A DNA stretch of 13,195 bases from Calditrichaceae bacterium (GCA_030622395.1 JAUXGF010000014.1:1-13195), one strand, 5' to 3'; positions 1 to 8,390 are shown, counted from the first letter of the stretch. Made by a program: numbers and translations. The notes: generated from the sequence alone by a model not told the origin.

Positions 1-1199
1 ATCCATACATTGTTTTCGTCTTTAACCATATATGGACTCCAGTTATTAAATATCTGGAGACGCCCGATCTTTACATCTTCTTCCTGAATATAAATCCAAT
101 TATCAGGAACAATATTATTGATTGTTTTTATTTTAGTTTTGTTTTTTATCTTTAATTTTTTCAGGAGCAGCCCGACTGTGATGAAATCGCGGTACATTAA
201 TTCCTGCGCTATTTCCTGAACTTCCTGCGGCGCATCGCCATCCATAGCTTGTATCAAATCTTTAACAGGCATTGTTGAAAAGAAGTAATCTCCCTTTGTA
301 TTTATACTTTCAGCGGTATTTTCATTTTTAATAGTTACTTCCGCTATTTGATTATTTTCCTTTTTTAAGGCAATTACCTTATGATTAAGATGAATCTCGC
401 CGCCCTTCTCTTTAATCAGCCTGACAACTTCTTCCCAGAATTGTCCCGGGCCTAGTTTAGGATACATAAATTGTTCAATGAGGCTTGTTTCAGTTTTTTT
501 CTGTTCGATAGAATCTTCTTTTAAGAATATATTTTTAAGAGCGTGAAAAAGCGCTTTGGTCACTGACAATCCCTTAATCCGCTGCGCGCCCCAATCGGCT
601 TGAATCTCGCTGCATGAAACGCCCCAGACTTTTTCTGTGTAATCTTTAAAAAAAGTAAGATACAACTCCCTGCCAAAACGATTTATGAAAAAATCTTCCA
701 AAGATTTTTCATTTTTAACAGGGGCTATTTTTATTTTAAGATAGCTAAACCCGATTTTCAGAATTCTAACAAGTCCCAGGTTGGAAAGAGTATTCAAATT
801 TAAAGCGACCGGATAATCAAAGAATTTTCGAAGGTAAAAAATCCTTGAAAGACGATTGCGGATCAACATTACGCGGTCTTCTTTTTCAGGATCAGGTCCG
901 TTTTCAAAGACTCTTGCCAGCCGGTTCTCATTCTTTAATTTTAAATCGTCTTTCGAAGGAGCCCCCTGAACAGACATTATATTTTGCCACCAATTCATTA
1001 CTAAATTAGATTTGGAAAAAAACCTGTGCCCTCCAAGATCGATTCTATTACCTTTGTAATTAACCGTTTTGGATATGCCGCCAATATCGCCGCTCATTTC
1101 ATAAATAATTGGCTTTATATCTGTTTTCTCTAATAATTCGTAAGCGGCTGTTAATCCTGCCGGACCGGCTCCGATAATAATCGCCGTTTTCTGGTTCAT
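1..1199 (-). CDS. NAD(P)/FAD-dependent oxidoreductase, amine-oxidase / UDP-galactopyranose mutase-like (3' end outside window)
   Basis: I read this frame directly from the reverse strand. It opens with ATG at 1199-1197 and stays open for 399 codons to the window edge, so the C-terminus is missing. Residues 7-15 (IIIGAGPAG) are the Rossmann FAD/NAD dinucleotide-binding loop. They are followed by an acidic residue after the second strand ([10 protein letters not shown]) and a conserved GGHRFFSK stretch near residue 55. This is the pattern of the amine-oxidase/protoporphyrinogen-oxidase-like flavoproteins that include UDP-galactopyranose mutases; from memory, close relatives are about 500 residues long. 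An AAGG Shine-Dalgarno (1210-1207) overlaps the stop codon of the upstream GtrA gene, so the two are translationally coupled. Together with GtrA this suggests modification of a sugar or polyprenol-linked lipid at the membrane. The substrate cannot be told from the sequence. Confidence 0.85.
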   Translation of the reverse strand, partial: MNQKTAIIIGAGPAGLTAAYELLEKTDIKPIIYEMSGDIGGISKTVNYKGNRIDLGGHRFFSKSNLVMNWWQNIMSVQGAPSKDDLKLKNENRLARVFENGPDPEKEDRVMLIRNRLSRIFYLRKFFDYPVALNLNTLSNLGLVRILKIGFSYLKIKIAPVKNEKSLEDFFINRFGRELYLTFFKDYTEKVWGVSCSEIQADWGAQRIKGLSVTKALFHALKNIFLKEDSIEQKKTETSLIEQFMYPKLGPGQFWEEVVRLIKEKGGEIHLNHKVIALKKENNQIAEVTIKNENTAESINTKGDYFFSTMPVKDLIQAMDGDAPQEVQEIAQELMYRDFITVGLLLKKLKIKNKTKIKTINNIVPDNWIYIQEEDVKIGRLQIFNNWSPYMVKDENNVW

Positions 1200-1208
1200 A
1201 TTATAACC

Positions 1209-1634
1209 TTAATTAAATAAGATGAATTTCCTTGCGAAGAAATTCCATAAATAAACGATCGCCGTAGAAATAATCTTTGAGATTAAATAATGGAAGCCTG
1301 CGAATTCTGTAAAAAGCCAGATAAACAGCTCATTAAGACCAAGTCCTATGATTCCTATTATAGCAAATAATGTAAATTCAATAGATCTATTTGCAAGCTT
1401 TCTTTTGTCGAAGACCCAAATAACACTTAAATAATAATTTATGCTAAGACCAATTGTAAGTGCAATTGCCGTAGAAATTAAATAGTAAATTCCACAAAAT
1501 TCCGTAAGAATAACTAATAAACTAAAATCAACGATAAATGCAAAACCCCCGACAAAGGAATAGCGGAATAATTGAATCAAGGTATTATTAGTTTGATTTT
1601 TTAGTAAACGGTCGACGGTCAAGTTTTTATACAT
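1209..1634 (-). CDS. GtrA family membrane protein
   Basis: This 141-residue protein has four predicted membrane helices, at about residues 27-45, 51-73, 88-109 and 115-136. Two hallmark stretches of the GtrA family are present: NYYLSVIWVF (66-75) and WNFFARKFILF (130-140). Length and topology are typical for the family. GtrA proteins are thought to help move undecaprenyl-phosphate-linked glucose or related lipid-linked sugars across the inner membrane, for O-antigen or wall glycosylation. The start is the ATG at 1634, and the ribosome site is weak (an A/G-rich GGAAA lies rather far upstream). It sits 65 bp after recG and 9 bp before the FAD oxidoreductase, so it probably belongs with the latter. 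The family call is solid; the transported substrate is unknown. Confidence 0.9.
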   Translation of the reverse strand: MYKNLTVDRLLKNQTNNTLIQLFRYSFVGGFAFIVDFSLLVILTEFCGIYYLISTAIALTIGLSINYYLSVIWVFDKRKLANRSIEFTLFAIIGIIGLGLNELFIWLFTEFAGFHYLISKIISTAIVYLWNFFARKFILFN

Positions 1635-1699
1635 TTTTAAAATATAGTTTCCTTTTCTATGGATTTATTGGGGGGCACTTCCAATATACAAAAAACAAT

Positions 1700-3799
1700 T
1701 CAACTAATATTTATCAAATTCATCCGCTCTTTAAAATGCTTTTGCATATAATTGTTCAATCCCTGATGTTCCGCTTTGCGCAGTAAAGGATCCGATTGCA
1801 CAATTTCAAAGGCGTCTTCGCGGGCTTGTTCTAAAATTGTCCTGTCGAATATTGGATTCGCCAGCCTGAAATCGGGCATTCCGCTTTGTTTAACGCCGAA
1901 TAAATCCCCCCAGCCGCGCAGCTTTAAATCTTTTTCCGCGATTATAAAACCGTCCTGCGTTTCAGTCATAATCTTTATGCGCTGCTGCGATATATCGCCG
2001 ATATTATACGGCGTTTTCAAAATGCAATATGATTTCTTTTCGCCCCTGCCGATCCTTCCCCGTAATTGATGCAGTTGCGATAGTCCAAATCGTTCCGCAT
2101 GTTCTATCAACATGATTGTTGCATTTGCCACATCCACGCCGACCTCAATAACTGTGGTAGAAACTAATATATGAATTTTATTTTTGACAAACAACTTCAT
2201 GGTTTCTTCTTTTTCGTCCGCTTTCATTCTTCCGTGCATTAATCCCACGCGAAAATCTTTAAACGGATTTTTTGACAGAAACTCACAGCCCTCCGCCGCC
2301 GCTTTTAAATCCAGCTTTTCACTTTCTTCAACCAGTGGATAAACAATATACGCCTGCTGCCCCGCTTTTAAGCGTTCCCGAATAAATTCATAAATTTTAT
2401 CGGCTTTGTTGTCAAATCGCCATACTGTAGTAATTGATTTTCTATCCGGCGGCATTTCATCAATGATCGAAACATCCAGGCTGCCGTAGACGGTTAAGGC
2501 TAATGTTCGTGGAATCGGCGTGGCGGTCATCACTAAAATATCCGGATTGCTTCCTTTTTCACTGAGCCTGCCGCGCTGCGCTACGCCAAAGCGATGCTGT
2601 TCGTCAATAACCGCTAATCCTAATTTTCCAAAACCCACAGTATCCTGAATAAGGGCATGCGTGCCGATAACTATATGCGGCTGATTTAAATTTAATTCTT
2701 CTTTAAGCTGATTACGCTGTTTTGCCTTTGTACTGCCGGTTAGCAGGCTTACTTTAACATTTAACGGCTGCAATAATTTAGAGATATTTAAAAAGTGCTG
2801 TTCAGCCAATATTTCGGTAGGGACCATTAAAGCCGCCTGGTAGCCGTTATCAAGCGCGATCAGCATAGCCATTATTGCCACCAGCGTTTTACCCGATCCA
2901 ACATCGCCCTGCAGCAGGCGGTTCATTGGGGATGATTGTTTCATATCATTTCTAATCTCTTTTACCACCCGCTTTTGCGCTTCCGTCATTTTAAAAGGCA
3001 GGTTATTATAAAGACGCGCTAACCGTTCGCTTTTATTAATAAAAGATATACCCGCGGGTTTTGATTTGAGATGAGCTCTTTGCAGGGCAAACATTAACTG
3101 CAGATAATAGAAATCTTCATATTTAAAACGGTACACGGCTTTATCAAGCAAATCATTGCTGTCGGGATTATGAATCTGTCTGTAAGCCTCAGTCCGATTT
3201 AAAAAGTTACGCTTGCTTAAAAGCAAATCAGGAAAAAATTCAGAGAAGCGCATTAAATCATCATTTTGTATAATATGATAAAATACTTTTCTAAAAATAT
3301 GGGAATTTATACCGGCGCGTTTAAATACGTCGCTTCCCGGATAGAAGGGCAGGATTTTACCCGTATTAAAAAGATTGTCGATTTCCCCCTGCCCAAGACG
3401 GTCGTAATCTGGGTGCACAAGCTGAAACCCGCGATAGTAGGAGACTTTCCCGGAAAGAGACACCCATTCGCCGATCTTAAATATCTTTTTAAAATAATTA
3501 ATGGAATTGAACCAGACCGCCTCTAACAGCCCTTTACCGTCGCTGATTACGATATAAAAAATCTGCCTGCGCATCCTTCTGACTCCGGCGGCTTCTATTT
3601 TTCCGATAACGGTTACTTCCTGTTCGGGAATGAGAGCGTTAAGATCAACAATGTTGCTGCGGTCTACATATTTACGAGGGAAAAAATTGATTAAATCATA
3701 GAGGGTGTTAATCCCATATTCTGATAATACTAGCGCCCGTTTGGGACCAATGCCTTTTATGTATTGTAAATCAAAATCTGTGGAATCATTTTGAGCCAT
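1700..3799 (-). CDS. recG: ATP-dependent DNA helicase RecG
   Basis: This is a 699-residue RecG, full length for the family. RecG is a superfamily 2 double-strand translocase that remodels stalled replication forks and branch-migrates Holliday junctions. Domains in order: an N-terminal helix-hairpin-helix-like segment (IKGIGPKRA, 14-22); the OB-fold wedge domain (about 60-150) that grips the fork; helicase lobe 1 with Walker A GDVGSGKT (298-305), the DEQH box (399-402) and TATPIPR (425-431); and lobe 2 with QLRGRIGRG (578-586). The C-terminal region (about 625-645, LRGWGDLFGVKQSG) matches the RecG-specific end. The ATG at 3799 gives the normal N-terminus. It is preceded by a weak ribosome site and a 254-bp gap to lolD. 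No defect is seen. Confidence 0.97.
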   Translation of the reverse strand: MAQNDSTDFDLQYIKGIGPKRALVLSEYGINTLYDLINFFPRKYVDRSNIVDLNALIPEQEVTVIGKIEAAGVRRMRRQIFYIVISDGKGLLEAVWFNSINYFKKIFKIGEWVSLSGKVSYYRGFQLVHPDYDRLGQGEIDNLFNTGKILPFYPGSDVFKRAGINSHIFRKVFYHIIQNDDLMRFSEFFPDLLLSKRNFLNRTEAYRQIHNPDSNDLLDKAVYRFKYEDFYYLQLMFALQRAHLKSKPAGISFINKSERLARLYNNLPFKMTEAQKRVVKEIRNDMKQSSPMNRLLQGDVGSGKTLVAIMAMLIALDNGYQAALMVPTEILAEQHFLNISKLLQPLNVKVSLLTGSTKAKQRNQLKEELNLNQPHIVIGTHALIQDTVGFGKLGLAVIDEQHRFGVAQRGRLSEKGSNPDILVMTATPIPRTLALTVYGSLDVSIIDEMPPDRKSITTVWRFDNKADKIYEFIRERLKAGQQAYIVYPLVEESEKLDLKAAAEGCEFLSKNPFKDFRVGLMHGRMKADEKEETMKLFVKNKIHILVSTTVIEVGVDVANATIMLIEHAERFGLSQLHQLRGRIGRGEKKSYCILKTPYNIGDISQQRIKIMTETQDGFIIAEKDLKLRGWGDLFGVKQSGMPDFRLANPIFDRTILEQAREDAFEIVQSDPLLRKAEHQGLNNYMQKHFKERMNLINIS

Positions 3800-3829
3800 A
3801 TTTCTGGAATTAATTTATTGTATAGTGCT

Positions 3830-4023
3830 GAATATCAGGGTGTCGCAGCAATAGTTAGCCACTGAATAACACCGATCTACACTGAATTTAAAGAGTTGAG
3901 AATTGGCTATTCGAATATTTAATAAGTTTTTCGTATATATTTGTGTAATTCCGTCCCCCAACCAGTATCCCCGCAAAAGCAGGATTTCCGATCCACTCCA
4001 ACCTGTATCCAGCATCCAGCATC
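3830..4023. repeat. Intergenic region between lolD and recG made of degenerate dispersed repeats
   Basis: The 254-bp gap between lolD and recG holds no convincing gene. A 66-codon open frame on the minus strand (3815-4015) has no ribosome site, no recognisable domain and an odd composition. At 4002-4022 there are three tandem 7-bp units (CCTGTAT, CCAGCAT, CCAGCAT), and a related CCAGTAT lies at 3962-3968. A small hairpin (CCGC-AAAA-GC plus wobble pairs) lies near 3970-3984. The stretch around 3865-3955, with phrases such as TAACACCGATCTACACTGA and TTTGTGTAATTCCG, resembles degenerate dispersed intergenic repeats I recall from other environmental bacterial genomes. That resemblance is from memory, not a search. 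The promoter for recG, if any, would also lie here. Confidence 0.5.
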
Positions 4024-4053
4024 ACTTTACTTGTCCCTAATGAATTTATATTC

Positions 4054-4746
4054 TTAAGTACGAACGTAATTTTCTGCGATGCGTCCGTCGTCTAATTTAA
4101 TTATCCTGCTTGCCTGCGAAGCCATTCTTTCATTGTGTGTAACAATAACCAATGTCTGTTTCAGTTTTTCATTCAATTCTAATAATAAGGCATACAGGGC
4201 TTCGCTGTTTTGTTTATCTAAATTCCCGGTCGGTTCGTCGGCTAAAATGACTTTAGGGTTATTAACCAAAGCGCGGGCTACGGCGACGCGCTGCTGTTCG
4301 CCTCCGGAAAGTTCACCCGGTTTATGATTAAGCCGATGGGAGAGACCGACCTCTTCAAGAATATATTGGATATATTCTTTCTTTTCTTTTGTCAAAAAAT
4401 TGTGCATCATTGCCGGGATTTGCAAATTTTCCAGGGCTGTAAATTCGGGCAGCAAATGATGAAATTGAAAGACAAAACCGATCGAAGCGTTCCGGAATCT
4501 GGCTAAGGCTTCGTTCTTAAGCTTAAAAATATTTTGCCCGGTAATATTTACCTCTCCGGATGTCGGTAAATCGAGCGCTCCTATTATATGCAAAAGTGTG
4601 CTCTTTCCCACCCCGGACGGACCCATTACCACTACAACTTCCGCCTCGCCTATTTCAAGGTTGATCCCTTTAAGCACTTCTATTTTCTGAGGACCGTTGT
4701 CATAATTTTTATAGATATTTTGAAGACTAATAATTGATTTTGACAT
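4054..4746 (-). CDS. lolD: Lipoprotein-releasing ABC transporter ATP-binding protein LolD
   Basis: This is a 230-residue ABC ATPase of the LolD/MacB/FtsE class. All nucleotide-binding motifs are intact: Walker [10 protein letters not shown] (42-50), Q-loop glutamine 94 (VFQFHHLLP), signature LSGGEQQR (146-153), Walker B VILADE (166-171) and H-loop histidine 204. The [12 protein letters not shown] stretch after the Q-loop is typical of LolD. It would power the LolC/LolE permease to pull mature outer-membrane lipoproteins from the inner membrane and pass them to LolA. The matching permease lies upstream on the same strand at 5417-6652, but 670 bp away rather than adjacent, because a repeat/antitoxin insert lies between. 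The start is ATG at 4746 with a weak ribosome site. An ABC ATPase for a related MacB-type exporter is the alternative. Confidence 0.92.
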   Translation of the reverse strand: MSKSIISLQNIYKNYDNGPQKIEVLKGINLEIGEAEVVVVMGPSGVGKSTLLHIIGALDLPTSGEVNITGQNIFKLKNEALARFRNASIGFVFQFHHLLPEFTALENLQIPAMMHNFLTKEKKEYIQYILEEVGLSHRLNHKPGELSGGEQQRVAVARALVNNPKVILADEPTGNLDKQNSEALYALLLELNEKLKQTLVIVTHNERMASQASRIIKLDDGRIAENYVRT

Positions 4747-4834
4747 TTGATTTATCTTTTTTCACAATACTTCGGGGACGCTATCCACAATTAATTAAAC
4801 TTAATTATCACCCTGTATATACGGTAAATAGTAT

Positions 4835-4989
4835 CTGAACGAAAACTAGCCCAAACTGTCATTTCGACCGAAGGGAGAAATCTGTAACTTCAATAATTCC
4901 AAGGGATGTAAGATTTCTCACCCGATAAACCGGGATCGCGCCACAGGCGTCCCTGTGGGAAAATGACAAAATTATGCTTTTTCGTTAAG
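4835..4989. repeat. Palindromic dispersed element, copy 1 (with inverted-repeat ends)
   Basis: The element begins CTGAACGAAAA at 4835 and ends with the near-complement TTTTTCGTTAAG at 4989 (10 of 11 end bases pair). Inside these ends are TGTCATTT (4857-4864) and its exact complement AAATGACA (4961-4968), and inside those AGAAATCT and AGATTTCT (4876-4883 and 4911-4918). The element is therefore a nested fold-back. It also carries two small hairpins: CCCG/CGGG (4921-4934) and a perfect CCACAGG-CGTC-CCTGTGG (4941-4958). No coding capacity is seen. It resembles a MITE-like or extragenic palindromic repeat. It lies 89 bp upstream of the lolD start and 19 bp downstream of the antitoxin-like gene. 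Confidence 0.75.
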
Positions 4990-5008
4990 CCACTAAATGT
5001 AAATTATT

Positions 5009-5260
5009 CTATAGCTCAACATATTTTTCTACAGGAACCTTAATCTCTTTTTTAGTACGCTTTCCATGAAAATAAATTTGATTAAATTCTTCTTCAATTT
5101 TTTTTAACACTTTTGCTTTAAAATATTGTTCCCCACAATATTCACATTGCTCACACGGAACATTATCCACAATAAGAATATTATCATCATGCTTATAAGT
5201 ATATTGCACTTCTTTTTCACTAAAATTATTGTTCCCACAAAAACTACAAACTTTGATCAT
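5009..5260 (-). CDS. YgiT-type (MqsA N-terminal-like) zinc-finger protein, probable orphan antitoxin
   Basis: This small protein (83 residues from the ATG at 5260) has a zinc-binding knuckle near the start (C5-x2-C8, CSFCG) and a second cysteine cluster CEQCEYCGE (C36, C39, C42). C39 and C42 are the likely partners of the first pair. This matches the YgiT/MqsA N-terminal zinc-ribbon fold. The DNA-binding helix-turn-helix half of full MqsA is absent; the tail is short and basic (HGKRTKKEIKVP). Such stand-alone proteins usually follow a small RNase-like toxin gene (for example a DUF4258 partner). Here no toxin frame exists upstream, only a 138-bp gap with a repeat copy. An in-frame TTG at 5278 would add six residues. 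The ATG is preferred because it places the first CxxC where the family has it. Both neighbours are lol genes on the same strand. Confidence 0.8.
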   Translation of the reverse strand: MIKVCSFCGNNNFSEKEVQYTYKHDDNILIVDNVPCEQCEYCGEQYFKAKVLKKIEEEFNQIYFHGKRTKKEIKVPVEKYVEL

Positions 5261-5296
5261 CAATAAATATTTTTCCAAAACTTATCCGTTTTTTCA

Positions 5297-5405
5297 AAAT
5301 AACAGCCTGTTCAAAGGGAGGAAAATCCTGAACTTCAATAATTCCAGGTGTTATAAGATTTCTCGCTCCGCATCGAAATGACATTTTGGGTTCATTTTCG
5401 TTCAG
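5297..5405. repeat. Palindromic dispersed element, copy 2 (left end degraded)
   Basis: This copy shares its core with copy 1 in the same orientation. AACTTCAATAATTCCA occurs at 5331-5346 and at 4886-4901, followed in both by a TAAGATTTCTC block. Its right end, TTTTCGTTCAG (5395-5405), pairs with the left end of copy 1. The left end is eroded: only a loose CAAAATAACAGCC remains. It begins about 20-37 bp before the antitoxin-like gene start, so it may supply that gene's leader. It ends 11 bp past the stop codon of the Lol permease and could act as a transcript-end hairpin. Confidence 0.65.
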
Positions 5406-5416
5406 GCGCTAATCAT

Positions 5417-6652
5417 CTATTCATACCTGATCGCTTCGACCGGTTCTAATTGAGACGCCTTGTACGCAGGGAAAACCGAGGCGCTCAAACTTAAAAAAAT
5501 CGATATGCTCGCAATGGCCATAAAATCCGTCCACTTCATTACAATCGGCAATGAACTTATTAAATAAACATCGCCCGGTAAAGAAATTATATTAAAATAC
5601 AATTGGGCAAATCCTGCAGAATAACCGATTATACATCCTAAAAACGTACCAATAATTCCCACAAGCAAACCTTCAAAAACAAATATTTTCATAATGCTTT
5701 TTGAAGAAGCGCCCATAGATTTAAGGATGCCGATTTCGCGGGTCTTTTCCATTACCACCATTATAAGCGAGCTGATAATATTAAAAGCCGCCACCATAAT
5801 AATCAAACTTAGAATAACAAAAGAACCCCATTTTTCAATTTCCATCCATGAATAAAGCGAGCGGTTTAATTGAAACCAGGTTAATGCGGTATAAGGATAT
5901 CCCAATTGTTCTTCAATCTCTTCCTTTACCCTGTCCGCTAATTCATAATCATCCAATTTAATTTCGATCCATGAAACGCCGTCGCCCATATTAAACAGCT
6001 TTTGCGCATCGGGTATGGACATATATGAAAATACTTTATCATATTCATAATAGCCGATTTCCACAAGACCGGCGACATAAAACTGCTTAATCCTCGGCTG
6101 GGTAAATATCCCTCCTTTTTTAGGCATCGCCCAAACAGTGACAATATCCCCGATTCTTAAAGCATTTATGCCGTCAGCCAGGTATTTTCCCAACACAATT
6201 CCGGGCAATTTTTTCCCGTCAATCATTTTGGGCGAAAGGTCAAGTTCGCCAAGAACCATTTTATCAGCTATATCCGTAACGCTGCCGGCGGTTTTAGAAT
6301 CAATTGCTTTAATTACAGTAGCGTGCTGTTCGTCTTTTGAAGAAATCATTCCTTCTTCATAAATTGCCGGAGAGGCTCCGACAACGTGATCTATTTTTTT
6401 AACAAGCGTTAAAATAGAATCGACGTCTGTGATTGTTTTGCTAAAAAATTTTCTCAGGCGCACATGGGCGTCCGCTCCAAGCAATCTCGAGCGCACTTCC
6501 TGCTCAAAGCCGTTCATCACCGAGAGCACTAATATAAGCGCGGTAACGCCGATCATCACTCCGCCGATGGAGATATAAGTTATAATAGAGATAAATCCTG
6601 TGCGCCGTTTAGCTTTTAAATAACGCTTTGCGATAAAAAATTCAAATGACAT
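5417..6652 (-). CDS. lolC: LolC/LolE-type lipoprotein-releasing ABC transporter permease
   Basis: This 411-residue inner-membrane protein has the MacB/LolC layout: one helix near the N-terminus (about 20-48), a large periplasmic domain (about 50-270), then three helices (about 276-301, 322-350, 376-396). Diagnostic stretches are the N-terminal FIAKRYLKAKRRTGFISII, the coupling region MEKTREIGILKSMGAS (301-316), and the C-terminal PAYKASQLEPVEAIRYE. With LolD it would extract lipoproteins from the inner membrane for LolA. Only one permease gene is present, so it may form a homodimer, as in bacteria with a single LolF-like protein. LolC versus LolE cannot be decided from this sequence. It follows lysS after a 235-bp gap filled by an octamer repeat array. 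The ATG at 6652 has a weak ribosome site. Confidence 0.9.
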   Translation of the reverse strand: MSFEFFIAKRYLKAKRRTGFISIITYISIGGVMIGVTALILVLSVMNGFEQEVRSRLLGADAHVRLRKFFSKTITDVDSILTLVKKIDHVVGASPAIYEEGMISSKDEQHATVIKAIDSKTAGSVTDIADKMVLGELDLSPKMIDGKKLPGIVLGKYLADGINALRIGDIVTVWAMPKKGGIFTQPRIKQFYVAGLVEIGYYEYDKVFSYMSIPDAQKLFNMGDGVSWIEIKLDDYELADRVKEEIEEQLGYPYTALTWFQLNRSLYSWMEIEKWGSFVILSLIIMVAAFNIISSLIMVVMEKTREIGILKSMGASSKSIMKIFVFEGLLVGIIGTFLGCIIGYSAGFAQLYFNIISLPGDVYLISSLPIVMKWTDFMAIASISIFLSLSASVFPAYKASQLEPVEAIRYE

Positions 6653-6754
6653 ATCTTACTTGTATAAAAATTTAAATGTTATGATAAATTATTAAGCGAA
6701 AAATTACAAAATACAAAAATCTCAAACCCACATCCCCAAACAGGGACACATGTT

Positions 6755-6875
6755 ATAATTCACTAATTCACTAATTCATTTCTTCAATCTTCCAATACTC
6801 CAATACTCCAGTACTCCAGTACTCCACTTCTTCCACCAATTCATCAATTCAATAATTCATTAATTCGATTCTTCA
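6755..6875. repeat. Octamer tandem array A (15 units, minus-strand register)
   Basis: Read on the minus strand from 6875 to 6755, the sequence divides into fifteen units in unbroken register. Fourteen are 8 bp and one is 9 bp. Units fall into three types: TGAATTNN, TGGAGTNN and TGGAAGAN/TGAAGAAN. The clearest part on the plus strand is four tandem copies of CCARTACT at 6792-6823. The array starts 12 bp past the lysS stop codon and ends about 100 bp before the Lol permease start. It is not plausibly coding. The same unit types, including the 9-bp TGGAAGAA-plus-one unit between the AATT and GAGT blocks, recur at 11331-11590. Confidence 0.85.
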
Positions 6876-6887
6876 ATCTTACTGCTT

Positions 6888-8384
6888 TTATTTACTTTCC
6901 GGTCTCATTTGCGGGAAAAAGATTACATCGCGGATACTGGGCTGATTTGTGAGAAGCATGACCAACCGGTCAATGCCGATACCCAATCCTGCGGTCGGGG
7001 GCATGCCTATTTCCAGGGCGCGCAGAAAGTCTTCATCCAGCGCCTGCGCTTCAAGGTCGCCGCGGTCTTTTAATTTCACTTGTTCCATAAAACGTTCACG
7101 CTGATCAATCGGATCATTTAATTCGCTAAAAGCATTGCCTACTTCCTTGCCGCCGATAATCGGTTCAAACCTTTCCACAAGGCGTGGATTGTCACGGTGT
7201 TTCTTGGCAAGGGGCGACATTTCAATCGGATAATCCATTATAAAGGTTGGCTGAATTAAATTAGGTTCAACCAGTTCGCCGAAAATTTCATCAATTATTT
7301 TTCCGACTCCCATCTCCGGCGTTATTTCGATATTTAACTTTTTAGCTGTGTTTTTCAAAGCGCTTTCATCCATTTCGCTGATATCAACTCCGCTGAATTC
7401 CTTAATAGCGTCAAACATAGTTAAGCGCCTCCAAGGGGGCGATAAATCTATTTCATGTTCATTAAATAATATTTTTGCGCCGCCTAATACCGATTGAGCG
7501 ATATGATTAACAATTTGTTCCACAAAATCCATCATCCAGCGGTAATCTTTATAAGCCGCATACAACTCGACCTGGGTAAACTCAGGGTTGTGAAATCTGT
7601 CCATACCCTCATTGCGGAAATCTTTGGCAAATTCATAAACCCGGTCTAATCCACCTACAATTAAACGTTTTAGATACAGCTCATTTGCAATGCGCAAATA
7701 CAAATCAATATCCAGCGTATTATGATGAGTGACAAACGGACGGGCTGCGGCGCCACCATAAATAGGCTGCAAAATAGGGGTTTCAACTTCTAAAAAATCA
7801 TTCTTATTTAAAAATTCGCGGATTGCCGTTATAATCTTGCTGCGCTTTATAAATACGTCTTTAACTTCAGGGCTTACCACCAGATCGACATATCTTTGGC
7901 GATAGCGCATTTCTTTGTCGGCAAACTGATCGAACACCACTTTAGCGCCGTCATCCTCTTCCTTTTCTTTAACGATCGGAAGCGGTTTTAATGATTTAGA
8001 CAGCAGTTGAAATTCCTTAGCATAAATCGAAATCTCTCCGGTTTTTGTTTTAAACACCTGACCGGTAATTCCGATATAATCGCCAATATCTAAAATTTTA
8101 AATAATTGGAAGACGTCTTCGCCGATTTGATCTTTACGCAGATAAATCTGTATTCTTCCCTGCTGATCCTGTATATGGCAAAAAGCCGCTTTTCCCATAA
8201 GCCGCACAGACATCATTCGCCCGGCTGAGGAAACCACTTTTTCTTCTAATTGATCAAAATTATTCTTTATTTCTGTTGACTGATGCGTCTGATTAAATTC
8301 ATGAGGATAAGGATTAAAACCCATCTGACGAATTTTATCTAATTTTTCTTTTCGAATAATCATTAATTGATTTAAGTCTTCCAA
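6888..8384 (-). CDS. lysS: Lysine--tRNA ligase, class II (LysRS)
   Basis: This class II lysyl-tRNA synthetase charges tRNA-Lys with lysine in the cytoplasm. From the chosen start it is 498 residues, a normal bacterial length. It has an N-terminal OB-fold anticodon-binding domain (about 50-125) and the class II catalytic core. Motif 2 is [14 protein letters not shown] (256-269) and motif 3 is [12 protein letters not shown] (466-477), inside the family ending [13 protein letters not shown]...[11 protein letters not shown]. The frame stays open upstream to a GTG at 8471, but those 29 codons mostly translate an intergenic repeat. I place the start at TTG (8384-8382), which has AAGGAG six bases upstream. 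An ATG at 8363 is a weaker alternative. The gene follows prfB, the same order as in E. coli. Confidence 0.95.
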   Translation of the reverse strand: MEDLNQLMIIRKEKLDKIRQMGFNPYPHEFNQTHQSTEIKNNFDQLEEKVVSSAGRMMSVRLMGKAAFCHIQDQQGRIQIYLRKDQIGEDVFQLFKILDIGDYIGITGQVFKTKTGEISIYAKEFQLLSKSLKPLPIVKEKEEDDGAKVVFDQFADKEMRYRQRYVDLVVSPEVKDVFIKRSKIITAIREFLNKNDFLEVETPILQPIYGGAAARPFVTHHNTLDIDLYLRIANELYLKRLIVGGLDRVYEFAKDFRNEGMDRFHNPEFTQVELYAAYKDYRWMMDFVEQIVNHIAQSVLGGAKILFNEHEIDLSPPWRRLTMFDAIKEFSGVDISEMDESALKNTAKKLNIEITPEMGVGKIIDEIFGELVEPNLIQPTFIMDYPIEMSPLAKKHRDNPRLVERFEPIIGGKEVGNAFSELNDPIDQRERFMEQVKLKDRGDLEAQALDEDFLRALEIGMPPTAGLGIGIDRLVMLLTNQPSIRDVIFFPQMRPESK

Positions 8385-8390
8385 TACAGT

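Larger units (their letters stand above)
4835..5405. mobile_element. Candidate repeat-bracketed cassette carrying an antitoxin-like gene
   Basis: The two outermost 33-bp segments, 4835-4867 and 5373-5405, are inverted complements of each other with 29 of 33 positions matching by eye. Between them lie two copies of a palindromic element and the YgiT-type gene. The 571-bp unit separates lolD from its permease, which normally sit together, and its right end is only 11 bp beyond the permease stop codon. This makes insertion or repeat-mediated gain of a small cassette plausible. No target-site duplication is seen and no transposase is present. The alternative is that two independent palindromic repeats simply landed on either side of the gene. 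Confidence 0.4.

Noticed and set aside
1776..3526. Plus-strand frames of 97 and 86 codons within recG
   Set aside because: Antisense shadows of a complete RecG helicase; no motifs.
3815..4015. 66-codon minus-strand open frame between lolD and recG
   Set aside because: It overlaps 7-bp repeats and other degenerate repeat sequence, has no ribosome site and no recognisable domain.
4941..4958. Terminator hairpin downstream of the antitoxin-like gene
   Set aside because: The 7-bp stem is perfect, but on the minus strand it is followed by GCGCGATC, not T's; it is better explained as part of the palindromic element.
5938..6362. Frames of 68 and 74 codons within the Lol permease
   Set aside because: Shadow frames of an intact gene in other reading frames.
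6755..6875. CRISPR array
   Set aside because: Units are 8 bp with no unique spacers; there is no repeat of CRISPR length and no cas gene.
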